A stretch of 64,000 bases of DNA, from contig OY760624.1 in NCBI GenBank assembly GCA_963663775.1, forward strand, positions 1,426,001 through 1,490,000. Reading direction: 5' to 3'. Source of the stretch: G963663775 sp963663775 (GTDB taxonomy: Bacteria > Bacillota > Clostridia > Oscillospirales > Butyricicoccaceae). Below, in pieces: positions 8,898-17,288 of this stretch. The notes under the pieces were generated by a model that was given only the letters and a program-made list of their open reading frames with translations, made no database searches and had not been told where the DNA came from. The position numbers and the translations under genes are program-made. The stretch's first letter is position 1. Each line of letters begins with the position of its first letter.

Positions 8898-10439
8898 ATG
8901 GCGACTGTAACCATTTATCATGGAACAATAAAAACACAGCGGGAGACAGCGGTCGGCACACCGCTTGCCGCACTCTTGCGGGAGGTGCATGCGGCACCTG
9001 CGATGCCATGCGCAGGCAATCGCACCTGCGGGAAATGTCGGGTGCGTGCGCAGGGTGCGTTGTCTGCGGCGGAAGCGGTGGAATATGCCATGCTCGGCGA
9101 GGCGGCGATACGGGACGGCGTGCGGCTTGCTTGCTTTGCGAGCATCGCAGGGGATTGCACCATTTGGTCGGGGCAGCATCAGATTGCAACGCTTTCGTGG
9201 GCACGCATGCCTGCGGTGCAGGCGGATGGCGCAGGCTGCGGGGTTGCGGTGGATATTGGCACAACCACGGTGGTGGTTCGGTTATATGATTGCGCAACAG
9301 GAGAGTTGCTTGCTGAAACGCTTGAGGGCAATCGGCAGGCAGCCTTCGGTGCGGATGTGATTTCCCGCATTGCCAGAGCCGGAGAGGGAGATGCATCGGT
9401 CATCCAGCAGACGATTCGCACGCAGCTGTCCGAAATGACAGCGTTGTGTATGGAGCGAGCGGGAGTCGATGCAGTGTCCTGTGCTGTTATCACAGGGAAC
9501 ACCAGTATGCTGCATTTTTATGAGGGATTATGCGCCGATGGCATTGCAGTGGCACCCTTTGTTGCGCAATCGCTCTTTCATGCGGACAGCCAATATCCGT
9601 TGCTGGGTGCAAAAACGTATCTGCCGCCGTGTATCAGTGCCTATATCGGTGCGGACATCACGTGTGCCATCCTTGCATCGGGGATGCTGGAGCAGCCAGA
9701 ACGAACCACGCTGCTTGTGGATATTGGTACAAACGGTGAAATTGCATTGCTGAAAAATGGGCGCATCTATTGCTGTTCTACGGCGGCAGGTCCGGCATTT
9801 GAGGGCGCAGGTCTGCACCAAGGGATGCGTGCGGCTGCAGGAGCGATTACGGGACTGACCTTGCAGGAAGATGGGACGGTTTCGGTTGCTGTGCTGGGCG
9901 GTGGTGCGGCTGTGGGCATCTGCGGTTCTGGCGCACTGGATGCGGTCAGTGTGATGCTGCATCTTGGGATTTTGGACGGCACGGGCATGATTCAGCCGGA
10001 ATACCAGGGCGCGGGAGAAATCGTGGACTATGCAGGGCAGTCAGCATGGCGGATTCCGGGCTGTGAGGTGCTCATTACCCAGAAAGATATTCGGCAAATT
10101 CAGCTGGCAAAGTCCGCAATTTGCGCAGGTATTCGCACGCTGCTGCAGCATACGCAAGTGGACACCGCAGACGTGAGCAGTTTTTATATAGCGGGCGGCT
10201 TTGGGCATTCCATGAATATCACGAGTGCAGAGCACATTGGGCTGATTCCTGCCGCACTGGATGAAAAGGTCGAGGTCATTGGAAATGGTGCACTTGCGGG
10301 TGCAACAATGCTGCTGCTGAACACGGGGATGCGGCAGCAGGTGCAGCAGATTGCGGCAATGTCCGAGGAATTGGCGTTATCCTCCAATGAAACGTTTATG
10401 GATTTGTATATCGATGGGATGCTGTTTGAGGAGGATTGA
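8898..10439 (+). CDS. RACo-like reductive activator of corrinoid proteins (2Fe-2S + ASKHA, DUF4445)
   Basis: The N-terminus holds a plant-type 2Fe-2S ferredoxin domain with Cys38-x5-Cys44-x2-Cys47 and Cys79. An ASKHA ATPase-like core follows with the phosphate loops VDIGTTTVVVRLYD and LVDIGTNGEIALL. This is the RACo architecture, which reduces inactive Co(II) corrinoid protein to Co(I) with ATP. ATG 8898 is preferred because AAAGGGG (8881-8887) sits 10 nt before it; the in-frame ATG at 8889 would be only 1 nt away. It follows a corrinoid gene and nearly touches the DUF1638 gene. Confidence 0.93.
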   Translation: MATVTIYHGTIKTQRETAVGTPLAALLREVHAAPAMPCAGNRTCGKCRVRAQGALSAAEAVEYAMLGEAAIRDGVRLACFASIAGDCTIWSGQHQIATLSWARMPAVQADGAGCGVAVDIGTTTVVVRLYDCATGELLAETLEGNRQAAFGADVISRIARAGEGDASVIQQTIRTQLSEMTALCMERAGVDAVSCAVITGNTSMLHFYEGLCADGIAVAPFVAQSLFHADSQYPLLGAKTYLPPCISAYIGADITCAILASGMLEQPERTTLLVDIGTNGEIALLKNGRIYCCSTAAGPAFEGAGLHQGMRAAAGAITGLTLQEDGTVSVAVLGGGAAVGICGSGALDAVSVMLHLGILDGTGMIQPEYQGAGEIVDYAGQSAWRIPGCEVLITQKDIRQIQLAKSAICAGIRTLLQHTQVDTADVSSFYIAGGFGHSMNITSAEHIGLIPAALDEKVEVIGNGALAGATMLLLNTGMRQQVQQIAAMSEELALSSNETFMDLYIDGMLFEED

Positions 10440-10440
10440 C

Positions 10441-11220
10441 ATGCGGATTGCCTTGATTGCCTGTGCCGTGTTGGAGCGGGAATTGAGTTTTGAAATTGCC
10501 AAGGCGGACAGTGTCGTGCGGGTTTGGTGGCTGCGGCAGGGGCTGCATGACACGCCGGAGTTGCTGCGCCAACAGCTGCAGCGGGAGATTGACTGCATTG
10601 AGATGGAACAGCATACCCTTGCAGCAGATAAAAAATATGATGCGATCTGTCTGGGCTACGGGTTGTGCTCAAACGGTGTGCTCGGTCTGCATGCCAAAAC
10701 ACTTCCGCTGGTGATTCCACGGTGCGATGATTGCATTTCGCTGTTTTTAGGCTCTTCTGCGCAGTATTATCAGCTGTTTCAAGCCTATCCAGGTGCATAT
10801 TGGTACAATCCAGGGTGGATTGAACATGCCTTTACGCCGTCAGAGCAGAGCTATCAGACACGATTTCAGAGCTATGTCGAGCAATATGGAGCCGATAACG
10901 CAGCATATCTCATGGAAGCGGAAAAGGAGTGGACAACGGGATACCAACACTGCATCTATATCGAGAGTCCGGTCTATCAGAACACGGCATATGAAGCCTA
11001 TGCACAGCAGGCAGCTGCGGACTTTGGATGGACGTTTCATAAGGAGCAGGGCGACCAGCGGCTGGTGCGGGAGCTGCTTGCCGGAGAGTGGGACAGCCAA
11101 CGTTTTTTGGTGTGTCTGCCGCAGCATACCGTGGCGGCAGATTATACCGAAATGAAGCTGAAAGCGCAGCCGTCTGCCTGCGTAGAAACGCCGCAGGATG
11201 GACAGGAAAAGGAAAAATAG
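10441..11220 (+). CDS. DUF1638 domain protein
   Basis: The 259-residue protein starts MRIALIACAVLERELSFEIA and carries the family block YDAICLGYGLCSNGVLG and later PRCDDCISLFLGSS, both typical of DUF1638. The function is unknown. Members recur next to RACo and MttB genes, suggesting a role in corrinoid handling. The start at 10441 is one base after the RACo stop, with GAGGAGG upstream, so the two are translationally coupled. The open frame extends further 5' inside RACo without a ribosome site. Several conserved Cys residues could bind a metal. Confidence 0.85.
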   Translation: MRIALIACAVLERELSFEIAKADSVVRVWWLRQGLHDTPELLRQQLQREIDCIEMEQHTLAADKKYDAICLGYGLCSNGVLGLHAKTLPLVIPRCDDCISLFLGSSAQYYQLFQAYPGAYWYNPGWIEHAFTPSEQSYQTRFQSYVEQYGADNAAYLMEAEKEWTTGYQHCIYIESPVYQNTAYEAYAQQAAADFGWTFHKEQGDQRLVRELLAGEWDSQRFLVCLPQHTVAADYTEMKLKAQPSACVETPQDGQEKEK

Positions 11221-11250
11221 CACAATATCGCATAGAAGGAGCGTGTATTT

Positions 11251-12633
11251 ATGAAGGAATTGCTGTTTCAGGCACTTCGCCATGAGGAAATTGTTCGGGC
11301 ACCATGGGTGCCGTTTGCAGGCGTGCATGCCGCCAAGCTGAAGGGCTACACAGCGACAGAGATGCTGACCGATGTGGACAAAGCGGTCGAATCCCTGCTG
11401 GAGGTCAATCGCCTCTATAAACCGGACGGTCAGCCGGTCATTTTTGATTTGCAGATTGAAGCGGAGTGCTTGGGCTGCGAACTGGTTTGGGCGGATGACG
11501 GCCCGCCATCGGTTAAAACCCATCCGCTCGACGGCAGCGATGAAGAAGCCCCCGAAACCCCCTGTGACTGCAACATTCCGACTGCGCAGAGCGGGCGCAT
11601 TCCCTATGTGCTGGAGGTCATGCGCCGCATGAAACAGGAGGTGGGGGACACCACGGCGCTGTATGGTCTGATTTGCGGTCCGTTTACGCTGGCGTCGCAC
11701 TTGCGGGGCAACAACCTGTTCACGGACATGTTTGACTTTGAAGAAGAGGTGGAAAGCCTGTTTGCGTTCTGCAATCGTGTCTGTATCAAGCTGAGCGAAC
11801 TATATATCGAAGCAGGGATGGATGTCATTGCGGTGGTAGACCCGTTGGTTTCTCAAATTTCCACGGCGCATTTTGAGCAGTTTATGGACGCTCCTTACAC
11901 CGAACTATTTGACTTTATCCGTGCCAAGGGTGTATATTCCTCCTTCTTTGTCTGCGGCGATGCAACCCGCAACATTGAAGCGATGTGCAAGACCAATCCG
12001 GATTCCATTTCAGTGGATGAAAACGTGGATTTGCTCGCAGCGAAAAAAATCACCGATGGATACAATGTGGCGATAGGCGGCAACATTCCGCTGACCTCTG
12101 TGATGTTGCTGGGCAATCAGCAGGATAACATGAAATGGACGGTGGAACTGCTGGATGCCGTACCGTCCAAGCGCAACTTTATTTTGGCACCCGGATGCGA
12201 TATGCCGTATGATGTGCCGATTGAAAACACCATTGGCGTTGCGCAGGCTGCATTAGAAACCGACGAAGTGCGGGAACTGGTGAAGAATTATACGGCAGTG
12301 GATGAAGAGATTGCAGTTGATTTGCCGGACTATGCGGGTCTGAAAAAGCCGCTGGTGGAAGTGTTCACCTTGGATTCTGCAACTTGCGCAGCGTGTACCT
12401 ATATGATGGGTGCGGCAAATATGGCGGTGGACCTCTATGGCGACAAAATTGACATGATAGAATATAAGTTTACCAAAAAGGAAAACATTGCACGCTGCAA
12501 GAAGATGGGCGTGCCCAACCTGCCATCCATGTATGTCAACGGGGCACTCAAATTCCGTTCGATTATTCCCAGCCGTGCCGAACTGGAAGCGGCGATTGCT
12601 ACAGCGCTGGAGCAGTGCAAAGCAAACGCATAA
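11251..12633 (+). CDS. URO-D/MtaA-CmuA-like methyltransferase fused to a thioredoxin-like domain
   Basis: Residues about 1-345 form a uroporphyrinogen-decarboxylase-fold domain (LICGPFTLASHLRG, VCGDATRNIEAM, ILAPGCDMPYDVP) of the MtaA/CmuA type, which transfers methyl groups from corrinoids to thiols. Residues about 365-455 form a thioredoxin-like domain with a Cys379-Ala-Ala-Cys382 redox pair and VPNLPSMYVNG, the cis-proline region. Family zinc binding uses His-x-Cys plus a later Cys. Here Cys235 and Cys316 are present but the His position is Phe233, so zinc binding or chemistry may differ. It ends the methyltransferase operon; AGAAGGAG precedes the start. Confidence 0.85.
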   Translation: MKELLFQALRHEEIVRAPWVPFAGVHAAKLKGYTATEMLTDVDKAVESLLEVNRLYKPDGQPVIFDLQIEAECLGCELVWADDGPPSVKTHPLDGSDEEAPETPCDCNIPTAQSGRIPYVLEVMRRMKQEVGDTTALYGLICGPFTLASHLRGNNLFTDMFDFEEEVESLFAFCNRVCIKLSELYIEAGMDVIAVVDPLVSQISTAHFEQFMDAPYTELFDFIRAKGVYSSFFVCGDATRNIEAMCKTNPDSISVDENVDLLAAKKITDGYNVAIGGNIPLTSVMLLGNQQDNMKWTVELLDAVPSKRNFILAPGCDMPYDVPIENTIGVAQAALETDEVRELVKNYTAVDEEIAVDLPDYAGLKKPLVEVFTLDSATCAACTYMMGAANMAVDLYGDKIDMIEYKFTKKENIARCKKMGVPNLPSMYVNGALKFRSIIPSRAELEAAIATALEQCKANA

Positions 12634-12706
12634 GCCGCCGATGTTCTGTACAGAGGTTCGCCTTTTTGAGAAATACCACCAGATTCTGATAGACGGGAGG
12701 ACAAGT

Positions 12707-13099
12707 GTGAATCAGATAGCCAAAGACAATGCTTTGCTGTGCGGCATATATGACAGGGCGTACCCTGCGCCGAGGAAGAATCAAGACATTCTCTTGCAAA
12801 CAACCACATTCATTGCAAAACAATTGGACGGCAAGCCGACCATTGCACAAGCCGCCCGCCATGTATATTTGTCAGAATCTCGCTTGAGCCACATTCTGCG
12901 GCAGGAGCTGGGATATAGTTTCACAGAATATGTAAACCTTTTACGTGTCCATCATAGCAAGGCTCTTTTGAGAGAACACCGCATTTCCATTGCAGGCGTT
13001 GCAAAAACAATCGGTTTTGAAGACCAAGGATACTTTACACGTGTTTTCAAAAAAATCACAGGGGTAACCCCCAGTGCATACAGGGCAAAATGCAGTTAA
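12707..13099 (+). CDS. Compact AraC-type DNA-binding protein without sensor domain
   Basis: About 130 residues carry an AraC double helix-turn-helix (IAQAARHVYLSESRLSHILR and KTIGFEDQGYFTRVFKK) and almost nothing else. GTG 12707 is favoured because GGGAGG (12695-12700) lies 6 nt upstream. ATG 12641 is in frame but has no ribosome site. The absence of a ligand domain means either constant binding, regulation by level, or a truncated remnant of a longer PocR-AraC regulator like that at 2338. It is followed by a strong terminator. Confidence 0.7.
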   Translation: MNQIAKDNALLCGIYDRAYPAPRKNQDILLQTTTFIAKQLDGKPTIAQAARHVYLSESRLSHILRQELGYSFTEYVNLLRVHHSKALLREHRISIAGVAKTIGFEDQGYFTRVFKKITGVTPSAYRAKCS

Positions 13100-13118
13100 A
13101 ACCCCTGTATGTACAACG

Positions 13119-13160
13119 AAAAAACCACGGTCAGCAGGGTTCTGACCGTGGTTTTTTTTT
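13119..13160 (+). terminator. Intrinsic terminator after the methyltransferase operon
   Basis: The stem ACCACGGTCAG / CTGACCGTGGT (within 13124-13153) is perfect and is followed by a long T-run. It separates the methyltransferase operon from the next transcription unit. Confidence 0.9.
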
Positions 13161-13592
13161 GAAGTCGATTGCGTAAGAACAGCCATCGCTATGCGGGAGG
13201 AAATATCTGTTGGATTTTGATTTGGTAAAAAAAGCGATATGGGGTTTGGCAGTGCAAAAAACAAAGGATGCACCTGTACTATGCAGGACTGTATGCACGT
13301 TGTGGCGAATATGATTACTTAAAATTCATGTGAGTGTATTTTAATAAATACGATTTGCGTGCTGTAAATGCAGATGGTTCGTTGCGGAGTACATTCGCCT
13401 TTCTTTGCCGCTGTGAATTAAAAAAATATGGTGTCAAAAAACATAGAGAAAACATATGAAAAACACAACAGTTTCAATAAATGCGAAATTGTTAAAAACG
13501 ACATAAAACCAATTTAAAAACTTATGAATATTGTTTAAGTTAACATTTTTCTGTGATTTCTGTAAAAAGCAAAGTTAATTTTCAAGAAGGCG

Positions 13593-13621
13593 TTGACATT
13601 CGTTTTACAGATGATTATAAT
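13593..13621 (+). promoter_or_regulatory. Consensus sigma-A promoter of the BMP transporter operon
   Basis: TTGACA (13593-13598) and TATAAT (13616-13621) are separated by exactly 17 nt, a full consensus promoter. The stretch from 13161 to 13592 upstream is AT-rich and shows no gene or repeat that I can support. Confidence 0.9.
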
Positions 13622-13627
13622 TTGTGT

Positions 13628-13833
13628 CAGTTCAAGCAACGCAATGGAGCATGCATTGAGGCAAAAATACAGTTGTAGCATCAGAATGGGAAGCGGTATC
13701 CATACGGTTTTTTGTTCTTATAATTATACAACTTATGAATTTTAAGCAAAGGCGCTTATTTCAGCAAAGGCTGAAGTAAGCGTTTTTTTTCATGTTCTTC
13801 TCTGTATGTGCTTGCAAAAAAGGAGGAAAAAAT
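13628..13833 (+). ncRNA. Structured leader RNA (riboswitch/attenuator candidate)
   Basis: The transcript from the 13593 promoter has about 205 nt before the first lipoprotein gene and contains a complete intrinsic terminator near its end. Upstream pairing elements include AGTTGTA (13671-13677) with TACAACT (13727-13733), and CAATG/CATTG near 13640-13658. A consensus promoter followed by a terminator in front of the gene implies conditional read-through. The leader does not match the purine, cobalamin, lysine, preQ1 or SAM riboswitches I know. The ligand is unknown; the transporter family suggests a nucleoside or base. Confidence 0.5.
13753..13790 (+). terminator. Leader terminator hairpin upstream of the BMP gene
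   Basis: CGCTTATTTCAGC (13753-13765) pairs with GCTGAAGTAAGCG (13770-13782) as 13 bp with one G-T pair. The loop is 4 nt and eight T follow. It lies 43 nt before the lipoprotein start and downstream of the promoter, so it must be bypassed for expression. Confidence 0.85.
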
Positions 13834-14910
13834 ATGAAATTCAAGAACCTTTTCGCAATGATGACGGCGGCAGCTTTGACGAGCACGCTGTTGGTTGGCT
13901 GCGGTGGTGCAGCCACGGAAGCGGCAAGCGGGGAAACGGCTGCAGCAACCACGGAGAGCACCTCTGCCAGCGGACCTGCAGCAGGACTGCGTGTTGCGCA
14001 GGTTTTGGGGGGACCGATTACCGATAAAAGCTGGAACGAGAGCGCCTATAATGGTTTGATGGCGATTCAGGATATGGGTGCGGAAGTTTCCTATGTGGAA
14101 AGCTGTGCCGCTTCTGAGGCACCGGATGCCATTCGCACCTATGCTTCGGAAGGCTATAACGTGATTTATGTTAATTCCAGTGCGTTTAAGGACTCTGCCT
14201 ATGAAATCGCACCGGAGTTCCCCGATACAACGTTTATCATCAATGGTGCAGGCAAGCAAGGCGAGAATTTCGCATCTTTAAGCAGTGCGAACTATGAACA
14301 AGGCTTTGTGCAGGGTGTGCTGTGTGCCACCATTTCGAAAACCGGAAAGGTCGGCATGGTGTGCGGCACGGAAATGACCCCCATCCTGGATGCAGAAGCA
14401 GGCTTCTATCAGGGGGTAGAATATGTCAATGCGCAGCTCGGACGCAATGTTGCGTACAAAGCAACCTATCTTGGAAACTTTGAAGACACCAATGCAGGAT
14501 ATGAAACAGCACTTTCCTTTATTGCAGAAGGCTATGACGCAATGACAACCAATGCAGACAACGCATCCAATGCAGTGCTGCAGGCTTGCGAAGAAAAGGG
14601 TGTTTACTGTGCAGGAAACGGCGTTGGTCAAAATGAGGTAGCACCGACCAAATTGCTGGCAGGTGTGAAAGTGGATAACAAGGCGACCTATGAGCAGAGC
14701 TTTAAAGAATATCTGGATGGTACGTTGTTTGAAAAGGCATCTCAAGAAGTGTATGGTGCAAATTTTGGCGTGGTAACCATTGACCAATTTTATGATGCGG
14801 CAAATGACTATACAGCAGACGAAAAGACCTTTATTGATGATACGCTCACCAAATTAGCCGCAGGCGAAATCGCTGTTAAAAACATGGAAACCTATAAAGC
14901 TGGCGTGTAA
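13834..14910 (+). CDS. BMP-family (PnrA-like) substrate-binding lipoprotein, copy 1
   Basis: The 358-residue protein has a lipoprotein signal with lipobox LLVGC (Cys about 22), a Ser/Thr/Ala-rich tether, then a BMP/PnrA periplasmic-binding fold (GGPITDKSWNESAYNGL, GMVCGTEMTPILDAEAGFYQ). The family captures nucleosides for an ABC importer. AGGAGG lies about 8 nt before ATG 13834; the frame reaches 13792 inside the leader terminator region, so that start is rejected. It is the first gene of the transporter operon and a close paralogue of the next gene. Confidence 0.93.
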   Translation: MKFKNLFAMMTAAALTSTLLVGCGGAATEAASGETAAATTESTSASGPAAGLRVAQVLGGPITDKSWNESAYNGLMAIQDMGAEVSYVESCAASEAPDAIRTYASEGYNVIYVNSSAFKDSAYEIAPEFPDTTFIINGAGKQGENFASLSSANYEQGFVQGVLCATISKTGKVGMVCGTEMTPILDAEAGFYQGVEYVNAQLGRNVAYKATYLGNFEDTNAGYETALSFIAEGYDAMTTNADNASNAVLQACEEKGVYCAGNGVGQNEVAPTKLLAGVKVDNKATYEQSFKEYLDGTLFEKASQEVYGANFGVVTIDQFYDAANDYTADEKTFIDDTLTKLAAGEIAVKNMETYKAGV

Positions 14911-14962
14911 GGAAACGGTTTAGTATTTCCTCTGCCACCATAGAAGAGAAAGGAACATTATC

Positions 14963-16033
14963 ATGAGAATGAAAAAGATTTTTGCATTCATGCTGACAGC
15001 AGCAATGGCAGGTTCTATGCTGTCTGGCTGCGGAACGACAGAAACGCAGACCGCTACACAGGATACAGCGGCAACTGAAGCCAGTACAGGTACAGCGGCA
15101 CAGGGACTGAAAGTAGCTGCAATTTTCGGCGGGCCGATTACCGATAAAAGTTGGAACGAAACGGCGTATAACGGTCTGATGGAAATCCAAACACTGGGTG
15201 CGGAAACCTCTTATGTGGAAAACTGCGAAGCGTCTGCTGCGCCGGATGCCATTCGCACCTATGCGTCCTCTGGATATGACGTGGTTTATGTCAATTCCAG
15301 TGCGTTTAAGGATTCTGCGTATGAGATTGCGCCGGAATTTCCGGACACCACGTTCATCATCAACGGCACTGGAGAGCAGGGTGACAACTACGTGAGCCTG
15401 AGCACAGCAAACTATGAGCAGGGCTATGTGCAGGGGCTGATGTGTGCGGTGGCATCCAAGGCAAACAAGGTTGGCATGATTTGCGGCACGGAAATGACAC
15501 CGACACTCGACTGCGAAGCAGGATTTTATCAGGCGGTGGATTATGTAAACCAAGAACTGGGCCGCACGGTGGTGCCCAAGGTCACCTATCTTGGCAACTA
15601 CACGGATACCAGTGCCGGCTATGAAACCGCAATGTCCTTTATTGCAGAGGGCTATGATGCGATGACCACGGTTGCGGACAATGCATCCAATGCTGTGCTG
15701 CAGGCTTGCGAGGAAAAAGGTGTTTTGTGCGTTGGCAACGGTGTTGGACAGAATGAGGTGGCACCGACCATGCTGATTGCGGGCGTGAAGAAAGACAATC
15801 AGCCGACCTATACACAAAGCTTTCAAGAGTATCTGGACGGCACCTTGTCTGAAAAAGCGGCAAATGAGGTCTATGGTGTAAATTACGGCGTGGTTGGCAT
15901 TGACCAGTATTTTGACGCAGCATCTTGCTATACAGCGGAAGAGAAGTCTTTTATCGATGATACGATGGCGAAGTTGGCTTCCGGCGAAATCAAGGTCTTG
16001 TCGATGGCAGATTACGAAGCTGAAAATCAGTAA
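14963..16033 (+). CDS. BMP-family substrate-binding lipoprotein, copy 2
   Basis: The 356-residue protein has a lipobox MLSGC and aligns with its neighbour over almost its entire length, sharing stretches such as GGPITDKSWNE, SSAFKDSAYEIAPEFPDTTF and NGVGQNEVAPT. It arose by tandem duplication. It likely feeds the same permease with different specificity or affinity. AAAGGA precedes the start. Two hairpins follow, so the lipoproteins can be made in excess over the membrane parts. Confidence 0.93.
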   Translation: MRMKKIFAFMLTAAMAGSMLSGCGTTETQTATQDTAATEASTGTAAQGLKVAAIFGGPITDKSWNETAYNGLMEIQTLGAETSYVENCEASAAPDAIRTYASSGYDVVYVNSSAFKDSAYEIAPEFPDTTFIINGTGEQGDNYVSLSTANYEQGYVQGLMCAVASKANKVGMICGTEMTPTLDCEAGFYQAVDYVNQELGRTVVPKVTYLGNYTDTSAGYETAMSFIAEGYDAMTTVADNASNAVLQACEEKGVLCVGNGVGQNEVAPTMLIAGVKKDNQPTYTQSFQEYLDGTLSEKAANEVYGVNYGVVGIDQYFDAASCYTAEEKSFIDDTMAKLASGEIKVLSMADYEAENQ

Positions 16034-16050
16034 TATCCTGATTTTCATTT

Positions 16051-16088
16051 AGAAAAAGCGCCGCAGACAACGTTCGGGCGCTTTTTCT
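16051..16088 (+). terminator. Partial terminator between lipoprotein and permease genes
   Basis: AGAAAAAGCGCC (16051-16062) pairs with GGCGCTTTTTCT (16077-16088). A second hairpin, GAAAATCAG/CTGATTTTC, lies just before it at 16022-16046. Within an operon, this pattern reduces transcription into the permease genes relative to the binding proteins. Confidence 0.75.
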
Positions 16089-16155
16089 ATTCGTCCTTCC
16101 TCTATTAAAAAATTACGGGGCTTTCGATGTTCCCAAAGGCAAAGGAGATACGGCA

Positions 16156-17286
16156 ATGAATATCACAAAAAAAAGCGGCGCCGTGGTCAAGCTGTTAAAA
16201 TCCGCATACTATCCGGCACTGGCATTGCTGGTTGCCTTGGTTTTAATGGCGCTGATCATTCGATTGATGGGGTATGACCCATTAAATGCGTACCGCATTC
16301 TTTTCACCAGTTCTCTGACCTCCGCCTATGGCTGGGGGGAAACGCTCGCCATGTCCAGTGCGCTGCTGCTTTCTGGATTGAGCTTTGCGGTTGCAGAACG
16401 CTGCGGACTGATTAACCTTGGTGCAAATGGGCAAATATACATGGGCGGTATTTTGGGCATGGTGTTCGCAACCAATTTTGAAAATTTGCCGTCGTTTATC
16501 CATATTCCACTGGTTTTGGCGGCGGGTGTGGCAGCAGGCGCGGTCTATGGCATCTTTGCCGCACTGCTGAAGAATGTATTCAATGCCAGCGAAGTGGTCA
16601 CCACGATGATGCTCAATTATATTGCGATGCATTTTTGTACGTATTTGATTAGCGGTGTCATGAAAGACCCGACAGGGGACCTTGCACAATCCAAAACCGC
16701 ACTCGATGCGGCGGTTTTGCCCATTCTTATGCAGGGCACGCGTCTGCATGCCGGTATCTTTGTAGCGGTGGTGGCGGTGATTTTCTATTATGTGCTGTTT
16801 CAATACACCACACGTGGATATGAGATGCGTGTCATTGGCATGGCGCCGTCGGTCGGACAATACGCAGGACTGCGGATTTCACAAAATCAAATCTTAGCCA
16901 TGGCGATTGCAGGCGGTATGGCAGGTCTGTGCGGTGCCATGCAGGCAACGGTTATGGACAGCAAGATGACCATTGACTGGGTCGGCGATTTGGGGTTTGA
17001 TGGGCTTGCGGTTGCATTCTTAGGCAATCAATCGCCACTCGGCATGACGATTGCCGCATTGTTCTTTGGGATTTTGCTTTCCAGTGCGAATAAAATGCAA
17101 ATGCTGGCGAAAGTGCCAAGCTCCGTGGTGTTTTTGTTTCAGGGCATCGTTATCATTTTGATTGTGGGACGGCGTATTTTTCAGCTTGGGTTGCTGGAAA
17201 AGTATCGCAGTCGGCGCACACAGCGTGGTGCGGCAATGCAGGCGGCAGCTGGTGAACACCATACAAACACGAAAGGAGGCGCCTAA
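16156..17286 (+). CDS. BMP/nucleoside-type ABC transporter permease 1
   Basis: The 376-residue protein has about 9-10 membrane segments. Family stretches are SGLSFAVAERCGLINLGANG, FNASEVVTTMMLNYIA and GDLGFDGLAVAFLGN, matching the NupP-like (COG4603) branch of the branched-chain-type ABC permeases. It pairs with the second permease 2 nt downstream to form the membrane channel. AAAGGAGA precedes the start. Confidence 0.9.
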   Translation: MNITKKSGAVVKLLKSAYYPALALLVALVLMALIIRLMGYDPLNAYRILFTSSLTSAYGWGETLAMSSALLLSGLSFAVAERCGLINLGANGQIYMGGILGMVFATNFENLPSFIHIPLVLAAGVAAGAVYGIFAALLKNVFNASEVVTTMMLNYIAMHFCTYLISGVMKDPTGDLAQSKTALDAAVLPILMQGTRLHAGIFVAVVAVIFYYVLFQYTTRGYEMRVIGMAPSVGQYAGLRISQNQILAMAIAGGMAGLCGAMQATVMDSKMTIDWVGDLGFDGLAVAFLGNQSPLGMTIAALFFGILLSSANKMQMLAKVPSSVVFLFQGIVIILIVGRRIFQLGLLEKYRSRRTQRGAAMQAAAGEHHTNTKGGA

Positions 17287-17288
17287 AC

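Noticed and set aside
13520..13740. 10-mer ACTTATGAAT at 13520-13529 and 13731-13740
   Set aside because: Both copies lie in very AT-rich sequence, on either side of the promoter, with no symmetry; chance is likely.
14876..16048. 390-codon open frame on the - strand
   Set aside because: It is antisense to the second BMP lipoprotein and includes no family motif; it arises from codon bias of the real gene.
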